This document shows positions 34,716 to 47,434 of a stretch of DNA of 64,000 nt, piece by piece. Both the position numbers and the translations under genes were made by a program. The stretch spans positions 324,686 to 388,685 of the forward strand of contig QKWP01000059.1 of assembly GCA_003550325.1 (NCBI GenBank), written 5' to 3'. The stretch's first letter is position 1; each line of letters starts with the position of its first letter. This DNA comes from Gigaspora rosea (taxonomy: Eukaryota > Glomeromycota > Glomeromycetes > Diversisporales > Gigasporaceae). Below the pieces are notes generated by a model, which worked only from the letters and a program-made list of their open reading frames with translations, was not told the origin of the DNA and did no database searches.

Positions 34716-35307
34716 GCAAATTTGGTATATATACAAGTAGGTTTTTTTAAAATAATATGCTTTACTACTATAAATAAAAAGTTTTAATCTATGTACCACA
34801 AAATTTTGGTTAAAATTAGCTGTGTTTTTAAAAATCTTTATTAGTGGCGTATTTTTTGTGCCTATATAAAAATTTTTTGTACAATGATCACATATGTAAA
34901 TGATCGATATTGTACTCTACTCTTAATAAACTTTTTTTTAAAAAAAGTTCATCAAATTTGATTTGGTAGTTGTTAAAATACCTTTGCTCAAAGTTTTAAA
35001 AAATTTGATTATTACTTCTATTTTAATAAATATTTTGAGTTTTTTTGTAACTTTGAAAAGATATTTAGACAACCAACAAGTCAAATTTAAGGGTAGAGTA
35101 TATATAGATCATTTATCATAATTTTGGTAATACATTTGGATTTTATACAAAATTTGAAATATGCTACTAATAAAAGTTTTTTAAAACCACTGTCAATCTT
35201 TACCAAAATTTGGTAATATGCTGATTAAACCTTCTATTTATAGTAGTAAAATCTTTAGCAGTTGTATTATTTTAAAAAAATATACTTTCTTATATAGCTA
35301 AATTTGC
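34716..35307. mobile_element. Foldback element (about 590 bp) with partial copies downstream
   Basis: Left GCAAATTTGGTATATATAC..., right (other strand) GCAAATTTAGCTATATAAG.... The arms pair over about 290 bp through ACTACTATAAATA, TCTTTATTAGT/TTTTATTAGTAGC, AAATGATC.ATAT.TACTCTACCC and TTTGA.TTG.T.GTTGT. From 35440 to 35820 the inner arm words (TTTGGCTTGGTAGTTGTCAA, CTCTATCCTTAATAAACTT) recur at least three times, so extra partial copies lie next to it. No coding frame. Confidence 0.7.
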
Positions 35308-37765
35308 TAGAAGCTTCAAATCTGCTAAGGTTATACAAAAAAACAAATAGTAAAAATATTTTTAAAACAGGTAATTATCCAATCAGAGTTGTGTTTACTA
35401 TATAATCTGTTATACAAAAAAATTTACAATGCATATTATATGAAAAATGATTGATACTCTATCTTTAATAGAATTTTTTTATTAAATTTGGCTTGGTAGT
35501 TGTCAATATACACTCTATCCTTAATAAACTTTTTTTTAATTTAGTAAATTTATAAAATTCTAACAAAAAAAAAGTTTATCGAATTTGGCTTGGTAGTTGT
35601 CAAAATATCTTTGTTTAAAATTTAAAAAAATTTTTTATTTTGATAGATATTTAAGTTTTTTTAAACTTTAAGTGAAGTTATCTTGATAACGACAATATCA
35701 AATTCAATAATTTTTTTTTTTTGAATTTTTTGAATCTATAAAAATAAAAAAAGTTTATTAGATTTGACTTGGTAGTTGTCAATATATCTTCACTCAAAAT
35801 TTAAAAAAATTTAGTATATGGTGCAAATAGTTTAGTTACATCAAATTTTTATAGTAGTGCTAAAAAATTTTGTCAATTATTTACTTATAAAATTAAATTT
35901 AATTAGTTAAACTTTTTATATATATTTTAATTTTTTTATAAATAGTGCTAAAAATTTTAAAAACTTATAAATTAAAATTACATCTTCTCAACAATAAGCA
36001 AAAAATTTTAAAATAAAATACATAGTTGAATAGACTTTATCAAAAGCTAATAAATTACATATTTTATTTTGCAACTTTAAAGTTTTTAAATAAAAAGATA
36101 CAATTTAAAAAAATATTAATTGATTTGATGTTTTTAAACTGTTCACACTATATTAAATCTATTTTGTTTTGATCTATATAAATCAACCAATCACATATAA
36201 CCTGTGACAAAAATGTAATATAACATGGTAGGACAAATACATTATTTCTAAAAATCAAACTTGTTTAATCTATTTGATCTAATTTAAATTTGATTTTATA
36301 TAACTCTTGTATATTTTTATGTATCTCTTGTATAAATTATGCAATTTTATATATAATTATGCATAAACTGCATAATTATGCTAGGAGTGCATAAAAATAT
36401 GCAAGGAGTACATAATATCAGACCAAATTGGATCAAAATATACTAGTTTAAACAAGTCCAATTTTATAATAATCTAAGTTATAACAATTCAATTTATAAT
36501 AATTCAATTTATATAATAATTCAGTTCTATAATTTTAGTTTATAAAATTTATTCTTATAGAGTTCTAGTTTATAATAGTTTGATTTTATAATAGTTTAGT
36601 TTTATAGTAGTTTAGTTCAAAATTGTAGTCTTATTGGTTCAGAACTGAACTATTAATATTCCTACCTGGGAGGGCATGTAAAAAATTTCTTTATCTTTTT
36701 TTTTTTTAGTTTCAGATATAGTATTTCTTTTTATGTATATATAACGCTTTAATGGATTTTATTCTTTGCAATATTATATAATTTTTATTATCTTATGCAG
36801 CCTATTAGCACCTTCATATTTTATTTTTCTTTGCTTTGTCTTTGGTTTTTTTTTATTTTCTTTATTCTTTTAGTTGTTTTATTGTCTTTTGTTTAGGTAG
36901 TGTTGCTTGTTCTCCCTTTAATCTTTTCCCTTTTTTTATTCTTCAACATGAAAAGCTCAAAGAAGAAATTTTTTAGAAGAAATAGATTATGAAGTAGGTA
37001 GCTAGATACTAGTTTTTAGCATTGTAAGACAGCCAGATAATGTCTAGCATCTTATTAGATTATTATGTATGTATTTAGTTTGCATTTAACTAATAACAAG
37101 GTTACAAAATTAAATAAAAATTTTAAATTTTTAAATTTTAAATCTTTTTATGATATCATGTGATAATATATACTATGATTAAAAAGTAAGTTAACAGGAT
37201 AAAAATATAAAAATTATATTTTAATTATACATATATTATATATTAATCATATTGTAAAATATATGAATTTAAAAAATCCTAATAAGCGCATTCCGTCCAT
37301 AATTTTAAAGGCTACGTGTGCAAAACGACTATACTGTTATTCTTTAAGGTGCAAAAAATTTTATTAATGTGCGCTCCGCCCTTTCCGCACATTAATTTTA
37401 GACACTGATCGTAATAAATATTTTGAAATGAGTTTGTTTATATTCAAATTTAGTATTTGAAGTTTGGTTTTTTAATTATAAGGCATAACTTGAATTCAAT
37501 ATTAGTTTAAATTTTTAACATTTATTGTTTTTTAGATAATACAAAGTTGTTTCTCATTTGTGTATATGATTTTAAAAATTTACTAAATTGATTATTTTTT
37601 TTATTAATTATATTTTTATTAATATTTGCAATAAAAAAAAAAAAAGTTTACAAATTTTGATAGGTTTAATAAATCTTTAAAGCATATAATATAATAAAAA
37701 AACTTTTTAGAAATATGATTTTCTTTTACTATAAATTAGCAGATGTTTAAAATTATGTAAAAATG
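35308..37765. other. AT-rich intergenic region; partial foldback copies and a possible LINE 3' fragment
   Basis: 35440-35820 holds partial copies of the preceding foldback. 36480-36650 contains repeated TAGTTTATAATAGTTT words. 36690-37115 is TC-rich, has TTTGTTTAGGTAGT (also near 14600), and ends with an AATAAC..AAATTAAATAAAA stretch, so it may be a LINE 3' end fragment; no target duplication seen. No gene. Confidence 0.4.
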
Positions 37766-37940
37766 AGTACCTGCCTTTAGTACCCAAGTTAATATTCCCC
37801 CTAAATAATCCTCGGGTAAAATACAAGAAAAATCTCGTAAATGTATAAGGAACGGGTATTAAGATTTAATAAATAATATCAAATATTGTTTGATTATAAT
37901 CTTATATTGCCATGACCCCGGGTACTAAAGGCAGTGTACT
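37766..37940. mobile_element. Small MITE with CTGCCTTTAGTACCC ends
   Basis: Left AGTACCTGCCTTTAGTACCC, right (other strand) AGTACACTGCCTTTAGTACCC. 175 bp, no coding sequence. The target duplication is not resolved. Confidence 0.7.
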
Positions 37941-40114
37941 ACGGTAACCTCTGTTTAGAAAATATGTTGTTAATAAAAGAAAGAATTTTTTTTCGTATAA
38001 TATTACTAATCATATTGTACTGTACATATTATCGGTGAATGAATTTTGGTGGCTATACTAGGTGGAATGGTTTTCCTTTAGCGGCATTCAAGATATGTTA
38101 ATGATCGATCATTAAAATAACAACAACACGTGTAAAATCCAATTAAATATGTGTTTCAAATTCTCGTACTACCGTATATTTCGTAATTACTTCATAACCA
38201 AAATAAATCTGCATCATGCAAAAAATAATAAAGTTTGTACACATTTATGATTTTGGCTGTTAGTACATCAAATGATCCTACGCCTGTATTCCTGTTATAT
38301 TACTGTGGATCACATATGGGGTTAATACTTCTTGGCAGTCTATCAAGACATTACAAAACATCATCTTGTCGATGTTCTATTATTACTGGATTGCATCTTG
38401 AAATATATAGGACACTACACTGATTTTTTTCTCTTATTTGGAGGTTATCGTCTCCTTCAAGATGAAACCATATAAAGAATGGTTAATTGTTGCTTACCTC
38501 TATAATTGCAGATATAAAATTATGATAATATTGAATCAACTACCAACCGCAACGGGTTGTCCCGACATCACATAGGGTTAGGGATAGCATAACCACAATT
38601 AACTGTCAAACTTCTCAAAACCGATTCTGTCAACCTGTTAAATCTGATAAAAAAAAAAAATTAATCAATAAAATCTAATCTAAATAATCTGTTTACCATG
38701 CACATACGTATTAATTTTGAGATTCAATAGTATATCATATAAGGAAAAAAAGTTAAATTTTGCACAATACAAAACTTCCTCTATTCATTTTACCTTTGAC
38801 AAGACTATTAAATGAATTTTAAATTGAGAGAATTATACAGTACAAAGTAAAATGATAAAATTGGAAATGCATTCATCAATGATATAAAAATATTTATTAT
38901 AAATTTGCTATTTCCATCATGGCGACTAACATTACGAAAATCCGCTTACTTTAACCTTAACTAATTCTGGTCATGGTCTACATACTATATGATGGAAATA
39001 GGAGCACCTAATATATACTGTATTGTACGAAATCATAACTGTGTTTCTTTTTTTTTTTTCTCGTATGATGTTACACCATCTCAGCCTCAGGAAAATGACT
39101 GAACGAAAATCTGCTTGATCAACTTCTCCGCAATATGTACAAAACAAACATACTGTACTTAGAGTTTTAATTAGAAAACCGTCGATAAGATCTCAATAGT
39201 GAAAGTAATAGTGTCACTGTTGTTTTAACTATACAGATGACACAAAAATGGCCCTCATTCTCATTCATCTCATTCACTGGTGAATTAATAATATTAGGCC
39301 AAAAAAAAAATACCATTTTTGTCACAATAATCATATTGTAAATTTCGCTTTCTCTTTCTGAATCTGTGATTCTTATATAATAATGCCAAAAATATACAAG
39401 CTAAAATAGAAAAGTTTTTGATCACTAGAAAGTCCGTGTGATATTTTATGTGGCATTATTGAATGAAGAATTTCTAAAACTGGTGATGATAATCAAAACT
39501 TTAAATTATTCTTAAGGTGGAAATAGGGCGCGTATTCTATAGTTTTGATATCCAAGTTTTTGCACTTATTGGCGCGCCAAAGCGCATCGTGCAACGTATT
39601 AAATAGTGAAACTCAAAACGGAAAATCGACAATTCACACATTGTACCAATTGTGAAATAATCAAAGTTACTTTTAAATTATGAATAGCAAGTTAATTTCG
39701 AAACAACATAAACAATTACATACAGAATTATCTGTTATAACAATGACTGTATAACGATAAATTTTCTTTAGTTCATATAAGAAAAATGCTAATAATATTG
39801 ATATTTATTACTACAAAAAAAAAATTCAGACTCAATCTATACGTATTTACTAAAATATGAAGAGCTAAAATTTTCATAATTAATTCGCTACTAAATAAAA
39901 AATAGTGATACATATTAAGCAGTTTATAAGCAGTTTAAAGCAGTGAAAATAAATGAAAATGACGTTCTAACTAAATATTAACATGCATTATAAATTGGTT
40001 GAATAAAAAAAAAAAAAATCAAGGTTTAATAATTTTGTTATGTATAAATGAATTAAAGTACACAATGAATACAATGAATGTAGATGAGAAAATAATACAT
40101 ATTACATTAACTGT
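37941..40114. other. Intergenic region downstream of the CSC1-like gene, nothing recognised
   Basis: No frame with family features (38235-38423 is open but shows no motif), no terminal repeat, no tandem array. The part next to 40115 should contain the 3' UTR of the channel gene. Confidence 0.45.
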
Positions 40115-43100
40115 TTAAGTTGATGGTTGTTGATTTGAATAGGATTGTGGTTCATCATAACTTGCATAATATCCAGGATTTTGCTCTTCAAGATATGCGT
40201 CTTCATCAACTTCTAATTCATTTTCTTCCACCGTTTGAATTTTTAATGCATTGTCTCCGTCGACAATCATTGACATAGACTTAATAGTTCCTCGTCGGCT
40301 CACTTTTGTCTCACTCACACGTCCATGATAGATCTTACTTAACGCGTCTTTAGCATTTGAATGAACCATTGGTGTAATTACTTCAGCTGTTAATGATGGA
40401 TGATCAAATCTTGTAGAAACTTTTTCATTATTGTATTCAAGTTTACTTTCATTTTTTAAATCTTCCAAATATGTTTCACTAGGTGTATAATAATGAATTT
40501 TTTGATCAAATCGACGGTGACAAATAACCTTAAAGAATATCGTTAAAAATGGAAGCGGAAAAAGAGTAATAGACTGAATGCCAGCTCCTTTCAGATTCAT
40601 TACTCCGATCATTGCAAGTTGCCAAAATATTGTTGAAAAAACAATGCGATTGAAAGCTAACCGCCAAAATGATCCTGCTGTTTCAACTTTTGTTGTAAAA
40701 ACGTACCTAAAATAATATTAATAATTTATATCAGTTTTTTTCTTTAGTATAATATTTATGACACCAGAAGTCTATATCATCAATAACATGACTATAAATT
40801 TTGTAAATTCAACAAATTCTTATTATTGAAAAAGTATCGGTAATAATTAATGGTTTGATATAATGTTGAAACATACATTAAATCATATCAATTTTCAAAT
40901 TTTCAAATTGCTTACAAAATATACAAAATATTAATTTTTTTAAAAAAAAGCTGACTAGTAACTTTATAGAGCTTGTTTTGCTTATAAAGTTTACAGGGTG
41001 AATTTTTTAAAAAAATTTTTTTGTATAAAAGTTTTAGCAATTTGAAAATCTTGTGATTGAGTATATATTGAATATAGATTGAGTATACAGTAGATTTGAG
41101 TATAGACTTCTAGCACCATGAAAGCATTTAGTACTTAAATAATTCTTACATTAGTTGATAACGATAGATTAGATAGGCCAATGCAAAATAAGTAAAACAA
41201 AAGAATAAAATCAAAGGTGCAATGACACTATAAAGAATTCCGATAGTAAAGAAAAATATATGAAGGTTATAATATACAGGATAATCAAAATCTGGAGGAC
41301 GCGAAAATTCTTTAAGATTTCGAGGAGTAGGTTTAACAAATCTTCTTTTTATAAACTTCATCACCAAGGAAACAATTTGCGCCAAGTCAAATACTGCAGC
41401 AACACCACGTAAAGAAATGTAATTAATCCAAAAAGTTGAAACTTTGATCATCGAATCCGCAAGTTCGTCAAGGAATTTAGAATTTTTGAGAACAACATAA
41501 AAATCTCGTAAATTTGCATCACCATCATCGATCTTTATCCTAATTTTTGTCCATGTATCAATAATTGTTGATGCACTAGTATAAATAATGATATTATTTA
41601 TAATAAAAAACAAATATAATTTCCCAAGTGTAGATCGGTCAAGTGAGGATTTGGTTATTTTTCCTTGTTGTTTAGCAAGCTCACTAAGAATTGTTGGTAA
41701 TATAAGGAAAAATAATGCCAATAAAAGTGGGGTCATCCAGGCTTGCAAAAGACCAGAAATAAACCCATTATTACTTAAAACACCTCTCATAAATGGAAAA
41801 ATAGTTTCAATGTTTTTGACTTGAGCAAGAGTGGATATAAAACTTATAGGAACAAGCCAGAAAAAACATAACGCGATAAAAATTGCATGACCAGCAATTG
41901 TTTTTGGTCCTATGACATTATTTAGTACAAAAGAAAAATCAGTGATAAAAAACAAAAATAACTTGAAAGCATTATTTGTTGTTGAAATGTAAAATTTACC
42001 TTTAACAGTATCAGGAATTGATAAATTTCTCCATATAATATCTTTTGGCCATGGTGCAAGCCTTATTTTTGGAGAGATAACATTCTGAGTTCGTTGAACT
42101 AGTGATTTATCTCTCAATTCTTTGGCAACTCTATGAGCATCAGGAATATTGGTAAAAGAAACAAAACCATAATTTAATGGTTTTCTATCTGACATAGCAT
42201 TACGAATTTCAAAAATTTGATTTTCAAGAGACTGAATTTTTTGAGTATAATAATCAATACTATCAACAGAAGTCCCACATAAACCGAGGCGATGATGAGG
42301 TCGTGCTTCTGGAATGTTATTCGGATCTATGAATATGTAAAAAAAAAAAAAAAAATTTAAAAATTAAACTAATAAACAAACATATACTTAATGGCATACA
42401 GTATCAAGTATTAATTGTTTTACTCACCACTCAAATAATTGGCTAAAACTGTTTCCAAGTTTCGAACAGCAGTATCTTGTTTCTTAAGTAATTTAGGTAA
42501 TTTTCCTACTTCTCTAACTATATGCGCTTCCGAAATAGGATATTTGACATGGAAAGATTCCATAAGTTCTAGTAAGCCTTTATCAGATCGCATAGAATTT
42601 GGTATGTTGGTAATTAATAACGTCCTTGAATGTAAAGAAGTTTGATATTCTTCAGATTCGAAATAGCCAATTTTTATTTCTGAATAATCTTTATATTGTT
42701 TATAAACGAGCCAATATACAAGGCCTGAAAATATCCATGTGAATGTAACATGAATCCAAAACCATTTTTCCTATATGTGAGCGTACATAATTTGTTAAAT
42801 ATAATCCTATTCTGGATATAATAAACTTTTTTTTTTTTTTTTTTATAACGAACACACCACATGGCCAACTTTTTTTTTTTTTCAATCAAATCTATTATAA
42901 ATTCACTATATAAATCATAGTAAAAATACTATATAACGAACTTTTAAAATTTTTTACTATATGAGTTTAACAGTAGTATTAAATATGGGAAATAAAAGTA
43001 ATAATACCTACACTTGATAGATAAGAAAGGCTGAGAAACTGAAGGGGATTATCACTAGGAGGAAAGTGACCGTCCGAATCTTGTAATGTACCGTAGATAT

Positions 43101-43613
43101 TCAATGGTACTATAATGCATATACCCAAAAAGAATAGCCATAGAAATAGGTTTCTACATAAACTTATAAACTTTAGATACATTACAGCATCTAGACCAAT
43201 TTTCTCTATTAATTGTGATTCTGATACACTAATTACTGGCTTAATCCAAGAGAAGAGCCCTGTTTCAAGCTTTGGTGGTTGTTTTCTGATTATAAAAAGG
43301 AAACTGTTTAAATCTAATGTTTAATGTTTAATATTAAGTAAAGGATTGATAATAGACTTACTTTTCTGGTGAATATTTTTGTTTTGGTGCGTATACAACT
43401 GAAAATTATGAAATTTGTTATTGATGCTTTTACTATAGTAATAAAATATTCGTTAATGTACTGTACAAAACAATACTCACTCCCATTCCGAGGTCTAAGA
43501 ATTCCAAAAATTATTAGAGTTCCAAGGCCTAAGGCTGTATTGATCGCTAACTGGGTAACCATACCCGTAATTGTAATCGCGGCAGACTGTTCTTCTTGCC
43601 CAACATAACTCAT
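40115..43613 (-). CDS. CSC1/OSCA/TMEM63-like stress-gated cation channel, six exons
   Basis: Minus-strand exons 43613-43481, 43398-43362, 43285-43012, 42770-42428, 42326-41150 and 40706-40115 sum to 2556 bases, 851 residues, a normal length for the family. All five introns are GT-AG. N-terminal RSN1_TM part (exons 1-3): MVTQLAINTALGLGTLIIFG, VYAPKQKY, LFSWIKPVI, then LFLWLFFLGICIIVPLNIYG. Cytosolic PHM7-type RRM-like part (exons 4-5): RTLLITNIP, YGFVSFTNIPDAHRVAKEL. RSN1_7TM (exons 5-6): FLIPTILSELAKQQGKIT region, YRYQLMYVFTTKVETAG, FWRLAFNRIV. Hydrophilic acidic C-tail of about 130 residues. Family members are plasma-membrane, osmotically or mechanically gated Ca2+-permeable channels; that role is from family knowledge. 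The donor of exon 3 (GTAGGT at 43011) is chosen by phase. The gene looks intact. Confidence 0.93.
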
Positions 43614-44749
43614 TATTTTTTTAAAAAAAATTTAATTCGAAATTTTCTATACTTTTTTTTTTTGATAGTATAATAATAAAGTAATTGGATAATAGTTGTG
43701 TTAAAATTTTCAGTTTTTTTTTTTTGATTTTTTATTTTTTTTTAATTAATTAATATTTTATATTGTACGCATTGATCGCATATGTTTTTTTTTAACTATG
43801 CGTATATATGAAGTGGAATGTGATGGATCGAAAAATCATTGACAGTGAATCATATAGTCAAGCAAAAGATTAATATAAATTAGACAAAAAAAAAAACGAG
43901 AAGTATGAAGAAAAGAAATGATATATAGTCTAAAGTAAGAGGGATTATTGAAATTTTAATGTTAGACCTACGTGTTGTGTATGATGAAACGCATATTTGT
44001 ATCGTGTTGTGTCGTACGTACATGAAACTTCGTCTAACCAATTTATATGTCTTATTATTATTATTATTGTTATTATTATTATTATTGAATATCATCATAT
44101 ACAACAAGATATCCACACTGGTCATTCCGGATCAGTTAAAAAACTCGTTGTTTAATATGATCTGTAACTAAGTGACAACAATATGTCTGTAACAAAGTAG
44201 GTTAATCTTTGACTACTATACTCGTTTAAAGGTTTGCATTTCTTTATCTACAGTGGCGGCAACCGTTTTTCATTACGTAAATATAAAATAAAAATGAACA
44301 AAATGAGACTATACAAGGTTAATCGATAGTTTCTCATAGAGTTCCGAATCGGGTCAACAACACGAAATCGGGTAAAGCAAAAACCGGGTCAACCGCGTGC
44401 AATCGGGTTAAGCAAAAATAATCTCAACCGCGTGCAATCGGGTCAAGCAAAAACAACTCAACCGCGTGAAATCGAGTCAAGCTAAAACCGGGTCAACCGG
44501 TTGGTAGCATGGTAAACCGGATGAAAGCAAGAGATAGTTAGATGCGTGCGTACGTACGTACGTACTGTACATACGCATATACTGGAGAGATAAAAAAAAT
44601 TACTTATTGAGAATGAAAGAAAATTATTGTGTAAAAACTTCACTTAAAGGCAAATATTTCACTAATAAAGTTTCGCCCGCAATGATTAATTCTTGACCGC
44701 AAATCACATGAATGTTCTATGAAAATTTTTCCTAATAATGCTTTCAACC
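43614..44749. other. Upstream region of the CSC1-like gene with microsatellites and a tandem repeat
   Basis: Long T runs just upstream of the start codon (43650-43740), (ATT)n at 44048-44090 and GTAC repeats at 44554-44572. The tandem repeat at 44347-44505 is listed separately. No other gene. Confidence 0.5.
44347..44505. repeat. Imperfect tandem repeat, about 35-bp unit (AATCGGGTCAA...)
   Basis: About four to five units with AATCGGGTCAAGCAAAAAC and CAACCGCGTG blocks, CG-rich against the AT-rich surroundings. Uneven spacing and no spacer-like unique parts, so it is an ordinary minisatellite. It may be the inside of an unrecognised element, since word arrays like this fill several MITEs here. 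Confidence 0.7.
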
Positions 44750-45211
44750 GTTTTCATCGCAAAAATATCATTCCTGATGGATCGTCGGTACTGTTCCTGA
44801 CGGTATGGGAAAAAAAATACATACCGTTCCTGATAGGGTTCTTAAAGAAGCCCCGATACTGATTTTATAATAGTGCTTAGTTTTAATGGGAATATTAAAA
44901 AGTGATGACCCGTGATTAAACCATAACGTTGATTTCCTAAACATAAGAGCTTAATATATACATTAATAAGGATATTTATGCTGAAAACTTTCGCGCAAGA
45001 CGAAAAGTTAATTACCATGCAAATTTTTTTTTTTCCTTGAATTTTATGTTGCATATTGATCTTACAGTTGGACAGTAATAATGGGACTGCAAAATTTTTG
45101 CGCCGTGACTTTACTCGATAATAGTGTGGTTTTTTTTTAGAATTCTATAGGAACGATATGTAAATTTTTTTTTGTTCAACCCATCAGGAACAGCATTTTT
45201 GCGTTTTCATC
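44750..45211. mobile_element. Mutator-like MITE (444 bp), 9-bp target duplication
   Basis: Element 44759-45202. Left GCAAAAATATCATTCCTGATGG, written in parts: GCAAAAAT, then TTCCTGATGG; right (other strand) GCAAAAAT then GTTCCTGATGG. Exact 9-bp duplication GTTTTCATC at 44750-44758 and 45203-45211. GTTCCTGA words recur inside (44795, 44826). No coding sequence. Confidence 0.87.
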
Positions 45212-46471
45212 CGATTATCCAATTTCAAAAATTATTCTTATGCAAGTGACTCGGTTGACTTATTTGGAATCCACCCCAAATTACTATAATGATAATACAC
45301 AATTATAATAATTAATAATAATACACAATTAATAAATAATAATAATCGTGCATTATTTAAATATTATCACATGACCCGTAATTTTGAAGACCGTCCTGGT
45401 GGATTCACTATTTGCGTAGTTGGTTAGGTCAAAGGCTATAACGCGATAATAAGGTTGCACATTAATGGCTGCGGGGGTAATGTAATTGTCGAAATATTAA
45501 AAAAACAACTGTATATCGACGATTAAATCACTCCTGCAGCATACATGATTTAATTTAATTTTCCGATTAACTTATCTCGTTTTGTTTACAATAATTGATT
45601 AATGCAGATATTCAAATGCAGACAATCAACGAACCTAATTAACGAACCTAATTAACGAACCTAATCAATGAACCTGAAAAAAAGAAAAATTAAGGTTTTT
45701 TTTTTTAAAAAAAAAAAAAAATTCCAATGCTGATGTTATCTTGTAGGCCTATACTGCTATATGTGAAAGATAAATCTCACCTATTCTCTCTTAACAACTT
45801 TAAACTCTAACTTAATCCTACCCAGTATATCTGACGTCGAATTAATTTTCGAAACTTAATACAGTTACGACACGTGCCGTATGAATTGCCACAAAACTAT
45901 AAACCATAAACCATAATTCCATGATGTAATGTCGTAATTGCTGTAGTGAATAAGACCGTATTGCTGTATTCCTAAATTCTAAGTTATGCTGTAGAATAAA
46001 AAAAAAAGATTGGTAATGAAAAATTGGGATGAGTCAAAATAAAAATTGTGAAAGGTTAATAAAGTGATGCAATGAAAGAAATACATTAAAAATATTGAAG
46101 GAAATGATAAAAGTTGGAAAAGAGACTCAATAGAAGATGGAAAGGGACGCAATGAACAATTGGAACAGTGCAATGAATGATTAGGAATGGGGCGCAATGT
46201 TGGTTAAGGGGTGTAATAAAAGATTAAAAGAATGCATAATGAAAGTTTAAAATAAAATCTTAAAAACAAAATTTATAAAAAAAAAAAAAAATTTTTTTTC
46301 TCAATTAAAAAATGCTGTGATTATTATGACGACAGCTCCGCTACAATAATACTGTACTATCCAAAGCAATTTTAAAAATATACGGAAATAAACAACCAAT
46401 GGACCCTCAATAGTTGGGTCATATGATCATATGACCAACAGTTTGAGTAAAGCATTAGAAACAATAAGACC
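45212..46471. other. Intergenic region with a 13-bp minisatellite and degenerate GCAATGAA repeats
   Basis: At 45625-45676 four units of AACGAACCTAATT. From 46000 to 46250 the plus strand shows degenerate GCAATGAA..ATTGGAA units, and the minus frame here is only their translation. A piece near 46310-46345 (ATGCTGTGATTATTATGACG, then ACAGCTCCGCTAC) echoes the GC-rich block at 29080. No gene. Confidence 0.5.
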
Positions 46472-47086
46472 AGGAAACTCTATTATAGGTCCCCGCCACA
46501 ACAATATTCGAATACTACTATGAATTTGGAAAATGTAACCGACTTATCATAGATTCAAATTATTATAAAGTCTTGTGAAATTTTCGGCTTTATATAATGC
46601 GCAGAAAAAAAGATCACAGCCCGGGATTAGATTTGTGTATATAATTTACTCTCGTTATAGTGAAGCCCTTGGGCTGAGAAAAAAAAAACCTCACTATAGC
46701 ATATATCGAGAGACTATATGTACTTCACTATATCGAGTTGAAGTTTAATAATTCTGGAATTGAAAATTCTTCATTTCACTATAACGAGAGTGAGTTGTAT
46801 ATAAAATATAAAAAGTTACTGTTATTGGTTGATTCGACTTGATATGAAAACGAGCACAGATTCGAAATATTCCGGATAAACAATCAACGGACGTAAAATA
46901 CGAGCAAGGTCAGAACAAAAATTGAGATAAAGCTCCGAAAAAACCCGAAAGTTCCAGAAACTTATATATGACATATCAAGTGTTCGACTGGATGATTCGC
47001 ATTATTATTAATTTCTTAAGGCGACCGTAAAAACGGATTATAGTGGAATTTTTTTGTGGCGGGGACCTATAATAATAGAGTTTCCC
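46472..47086. mobile_element. TIR element (615 bp) with GGTCCCCGCCACAA ends
   Basis: Left GGAAACTCTATTATAGGTCC then CCGCCACAA; right (other strand) GGAAACTCTATTATTATAGG then TCCCCGCCACAA. TIRs of about 30 bp with a 3-base indel. No transposase inside. A mariner-like MITE (46643-46797) is nested. The target duplication is unclear. Confidence 0.78.
46643..46797. mobile_element. Small Tc1/mariner-like MITE nested in the 46472-47086 element
   Basis: Left TTTACTCTCGTTATAGTGAA, right (other strand) CTCACTCTCGTTATAGTGAA. TATA on each side (46637-46642, 46798-46803), compatible with a TA target. Interior repeats CACTATA and TATCGAG words. Confidence 0.7.
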
Positions 47087-47188
47087 GATCCTAAAACAAA
47101 TAATTAATTAATAATTAACTCTTGTCATAAGTTGGATAAATATGAAGTCATCGTGAAAGAAAAAGAGGATTAAAAATCCAAATAGTAC

Positions 47189-47213
47189 AGTCAGACCTCC
47201 ATATAAGAGTGTG
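47189..47213. repeat. Orphan mariner/pogo-like end next to a hAT MITE
   Basis: CAGTCAGACCTCCATATAAG after TA at 47187-47188 is close to the right-end TIR of the MITE at 32730-33068 (CAGTCGGACCTCCATAAATG). The sequence is cut 25 bases in by the hAT MITE at 47222. I could not find the opposite end to the right, so it may be a decayed or truncated copy. Confidence 0.5.
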
Positions 47214-47434
47214 CCCTAGGGCAGTGTTGTACATTGGACAAAATTGGACTTTAATCCAATAATTAACTACATATTATTGAATATTTTTTTGGACCCAATT
47301 AAATTTTTAATATAACATAACCACTTTTATAAATCAAATCCAATCATTAATTAGGCATTGGACATTGTAAATTTTCAATGTCCAAGTCCAATCAGACCAC
47401 TAAATTTATTGGACATGACATCACTGCCCTAGGA
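47214..47434. mobile_element. hAT-type MITE (205 bp) with TTGGAC words
   Basis: Element 47222-47426. Left CAGTGTTGTACATTGGACA, right (other strand) CAGTGATGTCATGTCCAAT. Flanks CCCTAGGG (47214-47221) and CCCTAGGA (47427-47434), 7 of 8. Interior made of TTGGAC/GTCCAA words like the elements at 5935-6184 and 10069-12010. Confidence 0.85.

Noticed and set aside
44347-44505. Regular repeats resembling a CRISPR array
   Set aside because: Units are imperfect, unevenly spaced and have no unique spacers; no cas genes; the context is eukaryotic.
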